Positions 19,284 to 27,681 of a DNA stretch of 64,000 nucleotides are shown in pieces (position 1 is the first letter of the stretch; each line of letters begins with the position of its first letter). A program made the position numbers and the translations under genes. Location: positions 2,438,572-2,502,571 of the forward strand of contig NZ_CP047945.1 in the NCBI RefSeq assembly GCF_014279795.1. The letters run 5' to 3'. Source of the DNA: Synechococcus sp. PROS-7-1. Lineage in GTDB: Bacteria; Cyanobacteriota; Cyanobacteriia; PCC-6307; Cyanobiaceae. The notes under the pieces were generated by a model. The model had not been told where the DNA came from. It did not search any database and saw nothing but the letters and a program-made list of their open reading frames with translations.

Positions 19284-20554
19284 ATCAACTGTTCTGGGAA
19301 ATCATTGGCTGGCTGGGCTACCTGCAGCGCGCCTCGATCGTGTTTCAGCTGCTGCTGATCATTGTTCTGGTAACGCTCTGGCGCTGGCTGCGGAAACATC
19401 CCAAGCTGGCGAAAGTCCCCAGGCCGCTTCGCCTCCTGATCGCCCCAGCTGGACTGGGTCTGATCAGTGCCTTCGCCAGGAGCCTGGGCTGGGATGCAGG
19501 GTTGCTGACCTACCTGAGCTTGAGCTGGCTTGGGTGGAGCTTTCTGAGCTTGCTGGATGGCCTGCTGCAGCAACTGATGCCTGCACAACGCGTGCATGAA
19601 CTGCAGAGTCGACTGATCAAGCCTCTGTACCTGATCACGGTGGTACTGATGTTCATCAATCGGCTCGACAACGTCAACGATTTGTCGGTGATCGAACTCG
19701 GCCAAGTGTTCGGCGTTTCGCTGACCTTGGGCAAATTGTTCACCTCCCTTCTCGTGAGCTATCTGCTGCTCGTGGGTACGGGCCCCCCTGCAGCGGGCGT
19801 GTCCTGGTTGATGCAAAAACTTCTCGGCTATTCCGAGGGAAGCCGGAAGGCTGTGGAGCTGATCATCCGTTATGTGGTCGTTGGTATCGGAGTCACGGCC
19901 GTGGGATTTCACATCGGCCTGAATGGCACCGCTCTGGTGGCCATCGCCGGTGGACTCTCCGTCGGCCTGGGCTTTGGGATCAAGGAGGTCTTTTCCAACT
20001 TCATCAGCGGCATCTGGCTCCTGTTTGAAGGATCCGTCCGTCCGGGCGAAGTGCTGATGGTCGATAACGACCCCTGCGAGGTGCGCAAGCTTGGCCTCAG
20101 AGCCACCCTGCTTTGGCGCGATCGCGACAACGCGGAACTCCTGATTCCCAATCAGATGTTCTTCACAGCTCAGGCCACCAGTTACACCGCCACTGACCGC
20201 CTCCGCCGGAGCGAGATCCGCATTGGTGCCGCCTACCGGCACGATCCACGCCAGGTGTTGCAGCTGCTCGAGGAAACCGCCCTCAACGTTCCCAGGGTGT
20301 TGAAGGCTCCCGCCCCTAGAGCCTTGCAGGTGAAGTATGGAGACTCAGCCATCGAGTACTCCTTGCGTTACTGGATCGCCGATCCCATGAGCAACATCGG
20401 CATCGTGAGCGAGGTGAATCAAGCGATCTGGACGGCCTTCAAACGCGAAGGAATCGAAATTCCCTTCCCGCAGCAGGTGAACACGATTCGAGAACGGCCC
20501 TCGCTTATGAGCGGGAGAGACGCGCAAGAAAAGCCTGATAAGACCCGGCATTGA
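19280..20554 (+). CDS. MscS-family mechanosensitive channel (copy 2 of lipoprotein-MscS pair)
   Basis: A 424-residue MscS homologue, paralogous to that at 5679. Both start with a W-G-L-x-x-L-Q-R type helix, and the pore helix AIAGGLSVGLGFGIKEVFSN and FEGSVRPGEVLMVDNDPCEV are near-identical to copy 1. Its ATG overlaps the lipoprotein stop (ATGA), the same arrangement as copy 1. The last 50 bases overlap the 3' end of the convergent oxygenase gene. The tail after IPFPQQVNTIRERPSL is short and charged. Function: tension-gated release of small solutes; whether the lipoprotein modulates it is unknown. Confidence 0.92.
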   Translation: MNQLFWEIIGWLGYLQRASIVFQLLLIIVLVTLWRWLRKHPKLAKVPRPLRLLIAPAGLGLISAFARSLGWDAGLLTYLSLSWLGWSFLSLLDGLLQQLMPAQRVHELQSRLIKPLYLITVVLMFINRLDNVNDLSVIELGQVFGVSLTLGKLFTSLLVSYLLLVGTGPPAAGVSWLMQKLLGYSEGSRKAVELIIRYVVVGIGVTAVGFHIGLNGTALVAIAGGLSVGLGFGIKEVFSNFISGIWLLFEGSVRPGEVLMVDNDPCEVRKLGLRATLLWRDRDNAELLIPNQMFFTAQATSYTATDRLRRSEIRIGAAYRHDPRQVLQLLEETALNVPRVLKAPAPRALQVKYGDSAIEYSLRYWIADPMSNIGIVSEVNQAIWTAFKREGIEIPFPQQVNTIRERPSLMSGRDAQEKPDKTRH

Positions 20555-21143
20555 TCCAGCCGGTGGCAATGGTTTTGCTGGCGGTGGTGTTCACCCGTCC
20601 CCGGTGAATATGAGACGGTCCAGCAGGGAAAATCACGAGCTTGCCCCGCTCGGCGACTTCGTGATGGTGCTGCCAATGAAACTCAGTGCCAGCGTCAGGC
20701 ACGTTGTCGCAATAAAGGATCCAAGCAAGCACGCGATGCACCGGCTCGGTGGCCTCATCGCTGATCGTCCAGTCGCAATGCCACTGCCGGAAACCCTCCC
20801 CAGGGGCATAGCGCTGCAGGTTGAAGATCGGCATCACGAACAGCTCTTGATCCGGGCACACCGCACGAAATAAGGACCGCTCCTTGAGGTATTGCGCAAG
20901 GGCTGCCGTCACCCCGCGCACGATCACCTCGGAGAGGGCATAGGCATCGGGGTCGCTGCGATCAATCGCCACCAGGCTGATGTCGGTTGACACCTTGGCA
21001 GGCTCGTCGCCACCGCCTGGCCCAAAGGCCACGCCAGGCCGTTGCAAGTCTTTGCGGCGATCAAAGAACGCCATCACACCATCGGCGACGGCCTCATAGC
21101 CGGCATTGCGGTACGACGCGATCAAGGAGACCTGCTCAATCAC
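20505..21143 (-). CDS. 2-oxoglutarate/Fe(II)-dependent oxygenase (prolyl hydroxylase-like)
   Basis: A 212-residue protein with the double-stranded beta-helix iron site of 2OG oxygenases: WHCDW gives His122 and Asp124, SHIHRG (residues 177-182) gives the distal His and a following Arg. FNLQRYAPGEGFRQWHCDW and GTEFHWQHHHEVAERGKLVIFPAG are typical of prolyl 4-hydroxylase-like bacterial proteins. The substrate is unknown; small members act on protein prolines or free amino acids. ATG 21143 overlaps the stop of the upstream hypothetical gene by eight bases, suggesting they are expressed together. The 3' end overlaps the convergent MscS gene by 50 bases, which constrains both proteins. Confidence 0.85.
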   Translation of the reverse strand: MIEQVSLIASYRNAGYEAVADGVMAFFDRRKDLQRPGVAFGPGGGDEPAKVSTDISLVAIDRSDPDAYALSEVIVRGVTAALAQYLKERSLFRAVCPDQELFVMPIFNLQRYAPGEGFRQWHCDWTISDEATEPVHRVLAWILYCDNVPDAGTEFHWQHHHEVAERGKLVIFPAGPSHIHRGRVNTTASKTIATGWINAGSYQAFLARLSRS

Positions 21144-21594
21144 GGCAGATCTCCCAGGGAATGGCCACCACCGCCTCCAGCTGCTGCCAGCGTCCCTGGT
21201 CCTGCACCACCCTGGGAGTCAAAGACACCCTCTCAAGGGCCCGCATGAGCCGATCAGGAGCCAAGATCGCGGGATTTCCTGGATCCTGGGACAGGAGCAA
21301 CACCTGCTGCTCAGCCGGATCCGCAAGAACCTGCAGATCAAGATCAGCCAGCTCCCGTTCAAAAAACGTGCGCCGCAACCGCGATGTGATCCGTTCACCA
21401 AGGGCAGCGGCGAAATGCTCGAGGCTTTCGCTGTCACCGGAGAGGCCGCAGTTCAGGGCAAGCCAAATCATCAGCTTGGCCCAGCTGTCCACCGTCCAGA
21501 GCGGCTGAAAACTCTCGCGGTTGTGTCGAACCAGCTCACCCAGGGCGAAATCCACCAGAGTGCCCTGAAGCTGATCGGAATCCGGTAACCCCAT
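21136..21594 (-). CDS. hypothetical protein upstream of the oxygenase gene
   Basis: A soluble product of 152 residues that I do not recognise. It is rich in leucine and acidic residues with predicted helices; no signal peptide, membrane helix or cysteine pattern is visible. ATG 21594 is chosen because a longer frame to 21678 would overlap the start of the divergent gene at 21662. Its stop overlaps the 2OG oxygenase start by eight bases, so it may share an operon and perhaps a role with that enzyme. Confidence 0.65.
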   Translation of the reverse strand: MGLPDSDQLQGTLVDFALGELVRHNRESFQPLWTVDSWAKLMIWLALNCGLSGDSESLEHFAAALGERITSRLRRTFFERELADLDLQVLADPAEQQVLLLSQDPGNPAILAPDRLMRALERVSLTPRVVQDQGRWQQLEAVVAIPWEICRD

Positions 21595-21661
21595 CCTGAT
21601 GTTCAGCTGAAGACATCTTCCTCCTCGGAGGTCAGACTGGTGCAGCGCGCTGAGCCTGACG

Positions 21662-21919
21662 ATGACCCTGGATCTCAACGACCCCGAACTCGAATTCTCG
21701 GATCTGGTGTACGCCTATCAGAGCTGGGTGATGGCGGTGATCAACGACGAGAAACTCGACAGCGAGGACACCCTGCTCACCGATGAGATCACTGAAGACG
21801 CGCTGAATGCGATGCGCTTTCTTCCTGGTGAAGTGACCAGTGCCATCGAAACCTCTCTGGCAAGGGTCTACGACGTGGATGCCGACGAACTGGCAGGGCT
21901 GCTGTTCCCCGAGGACTGA
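21662..21919 (+). CDS. small acidic hypothetical protein
   Basis: An 85-residue, strongly acidic protein with alternating hydrophobic and acidic residues (ELEFSDLVYAYQSWVMAVIN near the N-terminus, residues about 9-28). It has no cysteine, signal peptide or clear domain. The ATG is well placed in a short divergent gap and the gene precedes an SDR gene by 41 bases on the same strand. I would call it a conserved-looking cyanobacterial hypothetical; function unknown. Confidence 0.7.
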   Translation: MTLDLNDPELEFSDLVYAYQSWVMAVINDEKLDSEDTLLTDEITEDALNAMRFLPGEVTSAIETSLARVYDVDADELAGLLFPED

Positions 21920-21960
21920 TCCGACCAGCGAGACTGCCGCTGTGCTGACACTCCCGCACC

Positions 21961-22881
21961 ATGGGTTGGACCACCGAAGACATGCCTGATCAGCGAGGTC
22001 GGGTCGCCCTGGTGACCGGGGCGAACAGCGGCCTTGGGCTGGAAACCACTCGGGCACTGATCGGCCGTGGCTGCACCGTTCTGATGGCCTGCCGCAGCGC
22101 ACGCAAGGGTGAAGCAGCCCGAGCCCAGCTGCTGGAAGCAGGTGCTGCTGGGCTGGATCTTCTGGAGCTGGATCTCTCGGATCTGAACAGCGTGTCGCGC
22201 TGCGCAAGAGATGTAGCGGACCGTTACGGACGGCTGGATCTTCTGATCAACAACGCCGGACTGATGGCGCCTCCACGCATGCTCAGCCGCCAAGGCTATG
22301 AACTGCAGTTCGGTGTGAATCATCTCGGTCACTTCGCCTTAACCCAGGCTCTGCTGCCCTTGATGAACGACCGCCCGCAGGCGCGGATTGTCACCGTGAC
22401 CTCCGGCGCCCAGTATTTCGGAGTGATGGCCTGGGAGGACCTTCAGGGAGAGCAGCGCTACGACCGCTGGAAGGCCTATTCCCAAAGCAAGCTCGCCAAT
22501 GTGATGTTTGCCTTGGAACTGAATCAGCGGCTGCAGGCCTCCGGAAGTGCGGTGCGATCCCTCGCGGCCCACCCCGGACTGGCACGCACCAACCTGCAAC
22601 CGGTGTCGGTGGCTGCCACGGGAGCCTGGCAGGAAGCCCTGGCCTATCGGCTGATGGATCCTCTCTTCCAAAGCGCTGCGCAAGGAGCCCTGCCCCAGCT
22701 TTATGCCGCCACGGCAAGCGATGCCCAGGGCGGTGAGCACTACGGCCCAAGCCAGTTGGGCGGAATGCGCGGTGCTCCCAAACAACAGCCGGTGGCCCGT
22801 GCCGCCAAGGATCAAAGCCAGCGGCAACGCCTCTGGACAGTGAGCGAATCACTGACTGAACACCACAGCGCTGCCGTGTGA
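21961..22881 (+). CDS. short-chain dehydrogenase/reductase
   Basis: A 306-residue NAD(P)-dependent oxidoreductase of the SDR family, most like the retinol dehydrogenase/protochlorophyllide reductase-type branch. It has the cofactor motif TGANSGLGLETTRAL (residues about 19-33), NNAGLMAPP near 98, a serine in VTSGAQY near 145, and the YSQSKLANVMFALEL active-site Tyr/Lys pair near 175-179. The C-terminal 50 residues are longer than minimal SDRs. It is unlikely to be the main protochlorophyllide reductase, since characteristic cysteines of that enzyme are not evident. GTG/ATG of the following Fur-family gene lies at its stop, suggesting co-transcription. Substrate unknown. Confidence 0.87.
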   Translation: MGWTTEDMPDQRGRVALVTGANSGLGLETTRALIGRGCTVLMACRSARKGEAARAQLLEAGAAGLDLLELDLSDLNSVSRCARDVADRYGRLDLLINNAGLMAPPRMLSRQGYELQFGVNHLGHFALTQALLPLMNDRPQARIVTVTSGAQYFGVMAWEDLQGEQRYDRWKAYSQSKLANVMFALELNQRLQASGSAVRSLAAHPGLARTNLQPVSVAATGAWQEALAYRLMDPLFQSAAQGALPQLYAATASDAQGGEHYGPSQLGGMRGAPKQQPVARAAKDQSQRQRLWTVSESLTEHHSAAV

Positions 22882-22892
22882 GACCAACGACG

Positions 22893-23285
22893 ATGGAAAG
22901 GGGAAATGCTGGCCGCGATCGCCAGCTGAAACTGCTGGAGCAACTGCAACGGTCTGACCAGGAAATGACAGGCCAGCAGCTTCATCGCTGCCTCCAAGAC
23001 AAACCTGGGGCGATGGGCCTGGCCACGGTGTACCGGAACCTGCGCCAACTGCAGCGCCAAGGGAAAGTGCGCTGTCGTCATCTGCCCACGGGTGAAGCTC
23101 TTTATGCACCAGTGGAGCGAGATCATCATCACCTCACCTGTGTGGACTGCGGCAAGACCGAACGTCTTGAGCACTGCCCGATCCATGGCCTGAACGTGGA
23201 GGCTCCGGAAGCAGACGATTTCGATGTGATCTTCCACACCCTGGAATTTTTCGGGCTCTGTCACAGCTGCCGCGACAGTCGCTGA
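22893..23285 (+). CDS. Fur-family metalloregulator, possibly Zur
   Basis: A 130-residue Fur-family repressor. The N-terminal winged helix contains QQLHRCLQDKPGAMGLATVY and NLRQLQRQGKVRC. The metal-binding half has DHHHLTCVDCGKTERLEHCP and FGLCHSCRD, giving the two CxxC pairs of the structural zinc site. The region resembles zinc uptake regulators more than iron Fur, but the choice among Zur, PerR and Fur cannot be settled by eye. I prefer ATG 22893; an in-frame GTG at 22878 overlaps the SDR stop. A tRNA-Val gene on the other strand follows within 30 bases. Confidence 0.85.
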   Translation: MERGNAGRDRQLKLLEQLQRSDQEMTGQQLHRCLQDKPGAMGLATVYRNLRQLQRQGKVRCRHLPTGEALYAPVERDHHHLTCVDCGKTERLEHCPIHGLNVEAPEADDFDVIFHTLEFFGLCHSCRDSR

Positions 23286-23311
23286 GAACCCAGTGGAACG
23301 CTCAATTCAAG

Positions 23312-23383
23312 TGGGCGATACTGGGATCGAACCAGTGACAATCTCCTTGTAAGGGAGGTGCTCTACCGCTGAGCTAATCGCCC
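23312..23383 (-). tRNA. tRNA-Val (anticodon UAC)
   Basis: On the minus strand the 72-base segment starts GGGCGATTAGCTCAG and ends ATCGCCC plus an A discriminator, giving a seven-base acceptor stem. The anticodon loop is CTTACAA, so the anticodon is TAC (valine, GUA/GUG codons). The TTCGATC T loop is present. The CCA end is not encoded. One pair at the base of the anticodon stem (C-A) is mismatched. Confidence 0.95.
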
Positions 23384-23437
23384 GAAGTTGAGATTCTGCC
23401 TGATCGCGGCAGGCTGGGTCACGGATGAAACACTGCG

Positions 23438-23950
23438 ATGGCTTTGGGCCGGGACCATGACCGCGCCACGCTGATCGGCTGTGTCCCCGCTGGCCTGCTC
23501 GCGGGGTTCTGGTTGGGCTGGAGTCTGGGCGTGCTCACCGCCGCGGCCTTCGCCTGGGGAGGACTCTGGCTCTCTCCCGATCTCGACACTCGCTCCAGGG
23601 CCCTGAAGCGGTGGGGCCCCCTGGGCTGGATCTGGCGTCCCTACCGGACGCTGATCCCGCATCGATCGCTGTTCTCCCATGGCCCTTTGATCGGCACCGG
23701 GCTTCGGCTGACCTGGATGCAGACCGTTGTGATGATGGCTTGGTTCGGACTCAGCGCCCTTCCCGGCTGGTCTTACCCAACACCCAGCGAGGGACTTCCG
23801 GTGGTTCTTGCATGGCTGCAGAAGCATCCCGGCCCCCTGCTGGCCGTTCTGCTGGGGCTGGAAACCAGTGTTTGGCTGCATCTGATCCTCGACGGTGATC
23901 CTCTGCCCGCTGAATGGCCCCGACGCTGGCCGCACAGACGGCGCCGGTGA
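23438..23950 (+). CDS. DUF2227 family putative metal-binding membrane protein
   Basis: A 170-residue membrane protein resembling the DUF2227 family of putative metal-binding proteins. Conserved polar motifs punctuate hydrophobic stretches: GRDHDRATL (residues 4-12), SPDLDTRSRA near 46 and PHRSLFSHGP near 69, which could ligate a metal. Two or more helices (WGGLWL, MQTVVMMAWFGLSAL) and a later DGDPLP motif follow. The end overlaps the possible extended start of mazG, so ATG 23980 is used for mazG. No function is established for this family. Confidence 0.8.
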   Translation: MALGRDHDRATLIGCVPAGLLAGFWLGWSLGVLTAAAFAWGGLWLSPDLDTRSRALKRWGPLGWIWRPYRTLIPHRSLFSHGPLIGTGLRLTWMQTVVMMAWFGLSALPGWSYPTPSEGLPVVLAWLQKHPGPLLAVLLGLETSVWLHLILDGDPLPAEWPRRWPHRRRR

Positions 23951-23979
23951 GAGGGTGGCGCCAGACGCCGACAGACTCC

Positions 23980-24825
23980 ATGGCCCAGCACGCCACGGTT
24001 CCTGGTGATCAGGATCCCCTGCGCTACCTCGAAAGCGTGGTGGCACGCCTGCGGGATCCAGTGAACGGGTGCCCCTGGGACCTAGAGCAGACCCATGCCT
24101 CCCTGGTGCCCTATGTGCTGGAGGAAGCCCATGAGGTGGCTGACGCCATCCGCCATGGCGACGACCGGCATCTGAAAGAAGAACTGGGCGATCTTCTGCT
24201 GCAAGTGGTGCTGCACGCCCGCATTGGTGAAGAAGACAACCGCTTTGATCTCGATGCAATCGCCACGGCCATCAGCGACAAACTGATCCGCCGCCATCCC
24301 CACGTGTTCGGCGAGGCCAGAGCGGAAAGCAGTGAGGCCGTGCGCTTGAGCTGGGAGGCCATCAAGGCCGCAGAACGGGCGGAACAAACGGGAGGGGAGC
24401 AATCCTCCAACCCGCTGAGCGATCAACTGGCCGGCAAGGTGCGAGGGCAACCGGCCTTGGCCGCTGCCATGACCATCTCGCGCAAGGCCGCCAAGGCCGG
24501 TTTCGAGTGGGATGCCATCGACGGCGTCTGGGGGAAGGTGCAGGAGGAGCTCGACGAGCTCAAGGACGCCATCGCCTCGGGAGATCGCCGCCATGCTCAA
24601 GATGAGCTCGGCGATGTGCTGTTCACCCTGGTGAATGTGGCCCGCTGGTGCGGCCTTGATCCCGAGGAAGGACTGGCCGCAACCAATCACCGCTTCCTGG
24701 ATCGTTTCTCCCGGGTTGAGAGCGCCCTGAACGGAGATCTGCAAGGCCGGAGCATCCAGGAGCTCGAAGAGCTGTGGCAGCAAGCGAAGGCTGCGATCCG
24801 TGCTGAAAGCGCTCAGTCGTCTTAA
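23980..24825 (+). CDS. mazG: nucleoside triphosphate pyrophosphohydrolase MazG
   Basis: A 281-residue MazG with two tandem all-alpha NTP-pyrophosphatase domains. The first has LEEAHEVADAI near residue 47 and KEELGDLLLQVVLHA near 64; the second has VQEELDELKDAI and AQDELGDVLFTLVNVARW in the C-terminal half. These E-rich helices bind Mg and cleave NTPs to NMP and pyrophosphate, cleaning the nucleotide pool. The start at ATG 23980 follows the natural family start (LRYLESVVARLRDPVNGCPWD, split motif); a longer frame from 23914 overlaps the preceding gene. Confidence 0.95.
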   Translation: MAQHATVPGDQDPLRYLESVVARLRDPVNGCPWDLEQTHASLVPYVLEEAHEVADAIRHGDDRHLKEELGDLLLQVVLHARIGEEDNRFDLDAIATAISDKLIRRHPHVFGEARAESSEAVRLSWEAIKAAERAEQTGGEQSSNPLSDQLAGKVRGQPALAAAMTISRKAAKAGFEWDAIDGVWGKVQEELDELKDAIASGDRRHAQDELGDVLFTLVNVARWCGLDPEEGLAATNHRFLDRFSRVESALNGDLQGRSIQELEELWQQAKAAIRAESAQSS

Positions 24826-24873
24826 TCACCCCTGAATCTGGCAGCCACATCATTCAAAAAATATTTTGTGGTG

Positions 24874-26616
24874 ATGAACCCGCGCCTGTACGGCTTCTGG
24901 CCTGTCCTTAGTGCTGGCTTGGTGGGCGCTCTGCTCATGGCCTGCAACCAGACGAACACTCCGAAAGCGGATGGCTGCGATCCATCCGTGGACACCATCA
25001 CCCTCCCAGATGATCGCGGCCGCCTCTGCGGCCGCCGCATGGAAAACCCCCAGGGTGAGAGCTCCCATGCCTACCTGGGCATTCCCTTTGCAGAAGCTCC
25101 CGTCGGACCTCGACGCTGGGCTCCCCCGGTGGCCAAAGCGAGTCTGGGAAAAGATCTGTTCCAGGCCATTCGCTTCGGCAATGCCTGCATCCAGCCCTCG
25201 GGAGCCCTCAAGGGCTACTCAGGGTCAGAGGACTGCCTGTTCCTGAATGTCTACAAACCGAAGACATCCGGCAGTGATCCACTTCCAGTGATGGTTTACA
25301 TCCCTGGTGGCGGATTCATTGCATCCCAGAGCCCAGTTGAACTGAACGGCACGGCATTCGCCAATCGGGGCGTGATCGTGGTGACTACCCATTACCGCCT
25401 GGGTTCGTTGGGATTCATGCGCTACATGAACGGGAACGAGGCCATCGAGGGGAATTTCGGCATCCAGGACCAGCAACTGGCGATGCAATGGGTGAAAAAC
25501 AACATCAGTGCCTTCGGAGGAGATCCCGACAAAATCACCCTGTTCGGAGAAAGCGCCGGCGCAATGTCGGTGGGCCTGCATCTGTTCTCCATCCCCAGCA
25601 GCGGCAATCTTTTTCGTGCCGCCATCATGGAATCCAACATTTACGGAATCCGATACAACACGGCGCAGACTGCCTCCAAAGCAGGCCAAAGCTTTGTCAA
25701 TCTCCTCTGCAGCAGTTATCAACCCGACAACTGCGCCGCAGACGGGGCTTGGCTGCGCAGCCTAACCACCGAACAAATCGCCCAAGCAGAACTCCTCACC
25801 CTGCCCTCTGGAGGAATGCCAGGGCTCATCACCCAAGTTCTGACTGAAGGAACAGTCCCCTGGTTGCCAGTGGTGAACGTCGCTCCGATTCTCGAGCAAC
25901 CCAATCAGGGCTACAGCGAAGGTGTTGAAGCCAAGCCCTACGTGTTCGGTGTGAATCGCGATGAGGGTGCCTTTTTCCTGGCGGAGTCCAACTCACTCAC
26001 GCCAGAGCAATACCGGCAGATCCTCAGCAAGAGATTTACGCCCGCGCAACGCCAGAAGATTCTCAACTACCGCGAAAACGGTCGCTTGCTCTACGCCCCC
26101 GAAGCCTATGAGCCGCGGCCTGCCGGTGGTCTGACCCCGGCGAGTATCGCCCTGGCCAGGCTTCAGACTGATCTGATGGCAGCAGCACCCAATCTGCAGG
26201 TGGCGGCCAAAGTGCATCAGCAACACCAAGCGAACGACATCCCGCAGTACGGCTACCACTTCACTTATCGCGCCAGCTTCGACTTCAATGGCTTTCTGCG
26301 CTGCAGCGAAGCAGCTGACATGGTCTGCCACACCGATGAAATTCCCTTCGCGTGGGCAGACCTGGTGAGGAAAAACGCTGAGGGAGGGACTATCCCCGTC
26401 AGTGACCCACCGCCATCAGACGCTGACAAAACCTTGGCTGCAACCATGAACGCGGCCTGGGCCGGCTTCGCCAAGGATCCACTCAGCGGCTGGGGACATC
26501 CCCGCTTCGACGGCACACCCAGCAGCGATGTGGTGGTCTGGAACAACCCTGTGGGCCAGGGCATGCTGATGCCCGAAGCCCGTTACGCCTTCTGGAAGCC
26601 GATGTTGCTTCCCTGA
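24874..26616 (+). CDS. type B carboxylesterase, lipoprotein
   Basis: A 580-residue esterase of the carboxylesterase type B family with a lipobox (LLMAC, Cys24), so it is probably exported and membrane-anchored. The nucleophile elbow GESAGAMSVG lies near residue 226 and the oxyanion-hole stretch YIPGGGF near 141. EDCLFLNVYKP and FGGDPDKITLFGESAG are family landmarks. ATG 24874 is preferred; two GTGs in frame lie just before it. The leader before it has a symmetric AAAATATTTT that may include promoter elements. The 3' end runs into a palindrome shared with the convergent hydrolase gene. Its substrate is unknown. Confidence 0.9.
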   Translation: MNPRLYGFWPVLSAGLVGALLMACNQTNTPKADGCDPSVDTITLPDDRGRLCGRRMENPQGESSHAYLGIPFAEAPVGPRRWAPPVAKASLGKDLFQAIRFGNACIQPSGALKGYSGSEDCLFLNVYKPKTSGSDPLPVMVYIPGGGFIASQSPVELNGTAFANRGVIVVTTHYRLGSLGFMRYMNGNEAIEGNFGIQDQQLAMQWVKNNISAFGGDPDKITLFGESAGAMSVGLHLFSIPSSGNLFRAAIMESNIYGIRYNTAQTASKAGQSFVNLLCSSYQPDNCAADGAWLRSLTTEQIAQAELLTLPSGGMPGLITQVLTEGTVPWLPVVNVAPILEQPNQGYSEGVEAKPYVFGVNRDEGAFFLAESNSLTPEQYRQILSKRFTPAQRQKILNYRENGRLLYAPEAYEPRPAGGLTPASIALARLQTDLMAAAPNLQVAAKVHQQHQANDIPQYGYHFTYRASFDFNGFLRCSEAADMVCHTDEIPFAWADLVRKNAEGGTIPVSDPPPSDADKTLAATMNAAWAGFAKDPLSGWGHPRFDGTPSSDVVVWNNPVGQGMLMPEARYAFWKPMLLP

Positions 26617-26635
26617 TGGCGCCAAAGACCTCTGT

Positions 26636-26657
26636 CTGGGTTGACGCGTCAACCCAG
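26636..26657. terminator. 22-base perfect palindrome between convergent genes
   Basis: CTGGGTTGACG followed by its exact complement, with no spacer, lying between the esterase stop and the end of the dienelactone hydrolase gene, whose TGA stop lies inside it. As RNA it would form a stem on either strand, so it could end transcription from both sides. Neither side has a strong T tract (a weak CCTTTT follows on plus), so the terminator role is tentative. Confidence 0.5.
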
Positions 26658-27389
26658 CTCCTTTTGGAGAAAGGCGATCACGTCCCCCCAGGCTTGGTCT
26701 GAACACTGGGGGTCCCAGCGTTCACCGTCATCACGCATGAAGGTGTGATTCGCCTCATAGAGACGGGTTGTCTGCCGCAGGCCAGGCACTGCAGCGAACG
26801 CAGCGAGGATCGCCTCGCGGGCCGGCTCCGGCACATGGGGGTCGAGGCTGCCAAAGATCGTGAGCAAGGCCCCCTGGATCTCAGCAGCACGCTGGAGGGA
26901 ATCGGCACGATCTGAACCCAGCACACCATCGTGGAGCCCCGTGGGGTAGATGCAGGTTGTGGCCCGCACTTGAGGCCGCAGGGCGGCTCGAAAGGCCAGG
27001 TGCCCACCGATACAGAAGCCCACAGCTCCCAGACGGGCACCATCGACGGCGGCCTGATCCGTGAGCCAATCGAGAACAGCAGCAGCGTCCGCATCAAACG
27101 CTGCTGTGGAGGTGTTTCTGGCGTTGTCATTCCCCCGCAGCCGACCCGTGGCATCGGGCTTGATCACCGCGCCGATCGGTTCACGGCGGTGGAAGATCTC
27201 AGGAGCGGCCACCACGTAGCCGTAACCCGCTAAACGATCCGCCAAGCGCGTGATCGGATCACCAAGCTGATAAATATCCGAGTAGAACAGCACCCCAGGC
27301 CGGCGACCTACAGGCTGGGGCTGTGCGACATAGAGGCGCATCAAGCTCCCATCCACAGTCAGGCCGATGGTGTCGCGACGGATCTGCAC
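26649..27389 (-). CDS. dienelactone hydrolase family protein
   Basis: A 246-residue alpha/beta hydrolase of the dienelactone hydrolase family. The nucleophile motif GFCIGGHLAFRA (residues about 123-134) places a cysteine as nucleophile as in family members, LYEANHTFMRDDGERWD supplies the catalytic histidine, and FGSLDPHVPEPARE supplies an acidic residue. No export signal is visible, so it acts in the cytosol. It stands alone, convergent with the esterase gene. The real substrate in cyanobacteria is unknown, since no catechol pathway genes are near. Confidence 0.9.
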   Translation of the reverse strand: MQIRRDTIGLTVDGSLMRLYVAQPQPVGRRPGVLFYSDIYQLGDPITRLADRLAGYGYVVAAPEIFHRREPIGAVIKPDATGRLRGNDNARNTSTAAFDADAAAVLDWLTDQAAVDGARLGAVGFCIGGHLAFRAALRPQVRATTCIYPTGLHDGVLGSDRADSLQRAAEIQGALLTIFGSLDPHVPEPAREAILAAFAAVPGLRQTTRLYEANHTFMRDDGERWDPQCSDQAWGDVIAFLQKELG

Positions 27390-27440
27390 ACTGCGGCTGG
27401 CCGATGACTGGACCGTAGGCCGGGTTGATGCTCGGTGGGA

Positions 27441-27635
27441 TCAGAAATGCGGGTTAACGGATCTTGCTTGGGAACCCCAGAGAGCACGCTTGACCTGATC
27501 GGCTTCCCTGATCAGCAATTGCGCTTGAGCTCGCGTGAAGCAGCACCTGGCCCTCTCCTCGATCAGCAGCAGATCTAGGAGGTCATCCACCGGCCGCCTA
27601 TTCATCGCATTGACCATGCCTAACCCTGTAACCAT
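27441..27635 (-). CDS. small hypothetical protein
   Basis: A possible 64-residue protein of unknown function, mainly helical and amphipathic (NRRPVDDLLDLLLIEERARC, residues about 12-31, then AQAQLLIREADQVKRALWG). In-frame ATGs at 27635, 27617 and 27605 make the start uncertain; the last would give the most natural N-terminus. There is no ribosome site that decides between them. The regular helix pattern and placement in an otherwise empty gap between two minus-strand genes argue for a real gene. Confidence 0.5.
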   Translation of the reverse strand: MVTGLGMVNAMNRRPVDDLLDLLLIEERARCCFTRAQAQLLIREADQVKRALWGSQARSVNPHF

Positions 27636-27681
27636 TAAGAGCTTAACCAGTTCATAACTAACAATCCATCGGTGAATTCAC

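Noticed and set aside
19139-20242. Minus-strand open frame of 367 codons across the MscS gene
   Set aside because: Antisense to a clear MscS gene; composition shows a Gln/Ala-rich shadow.
27642-27660. Pho-box-like direct repeat CTTAACCA-N3-CATAACTA
   Set aside because: Two of three half-sites fit, but it points away from any plus-strand gene in reach, and both flanking genes are on the minus strand.
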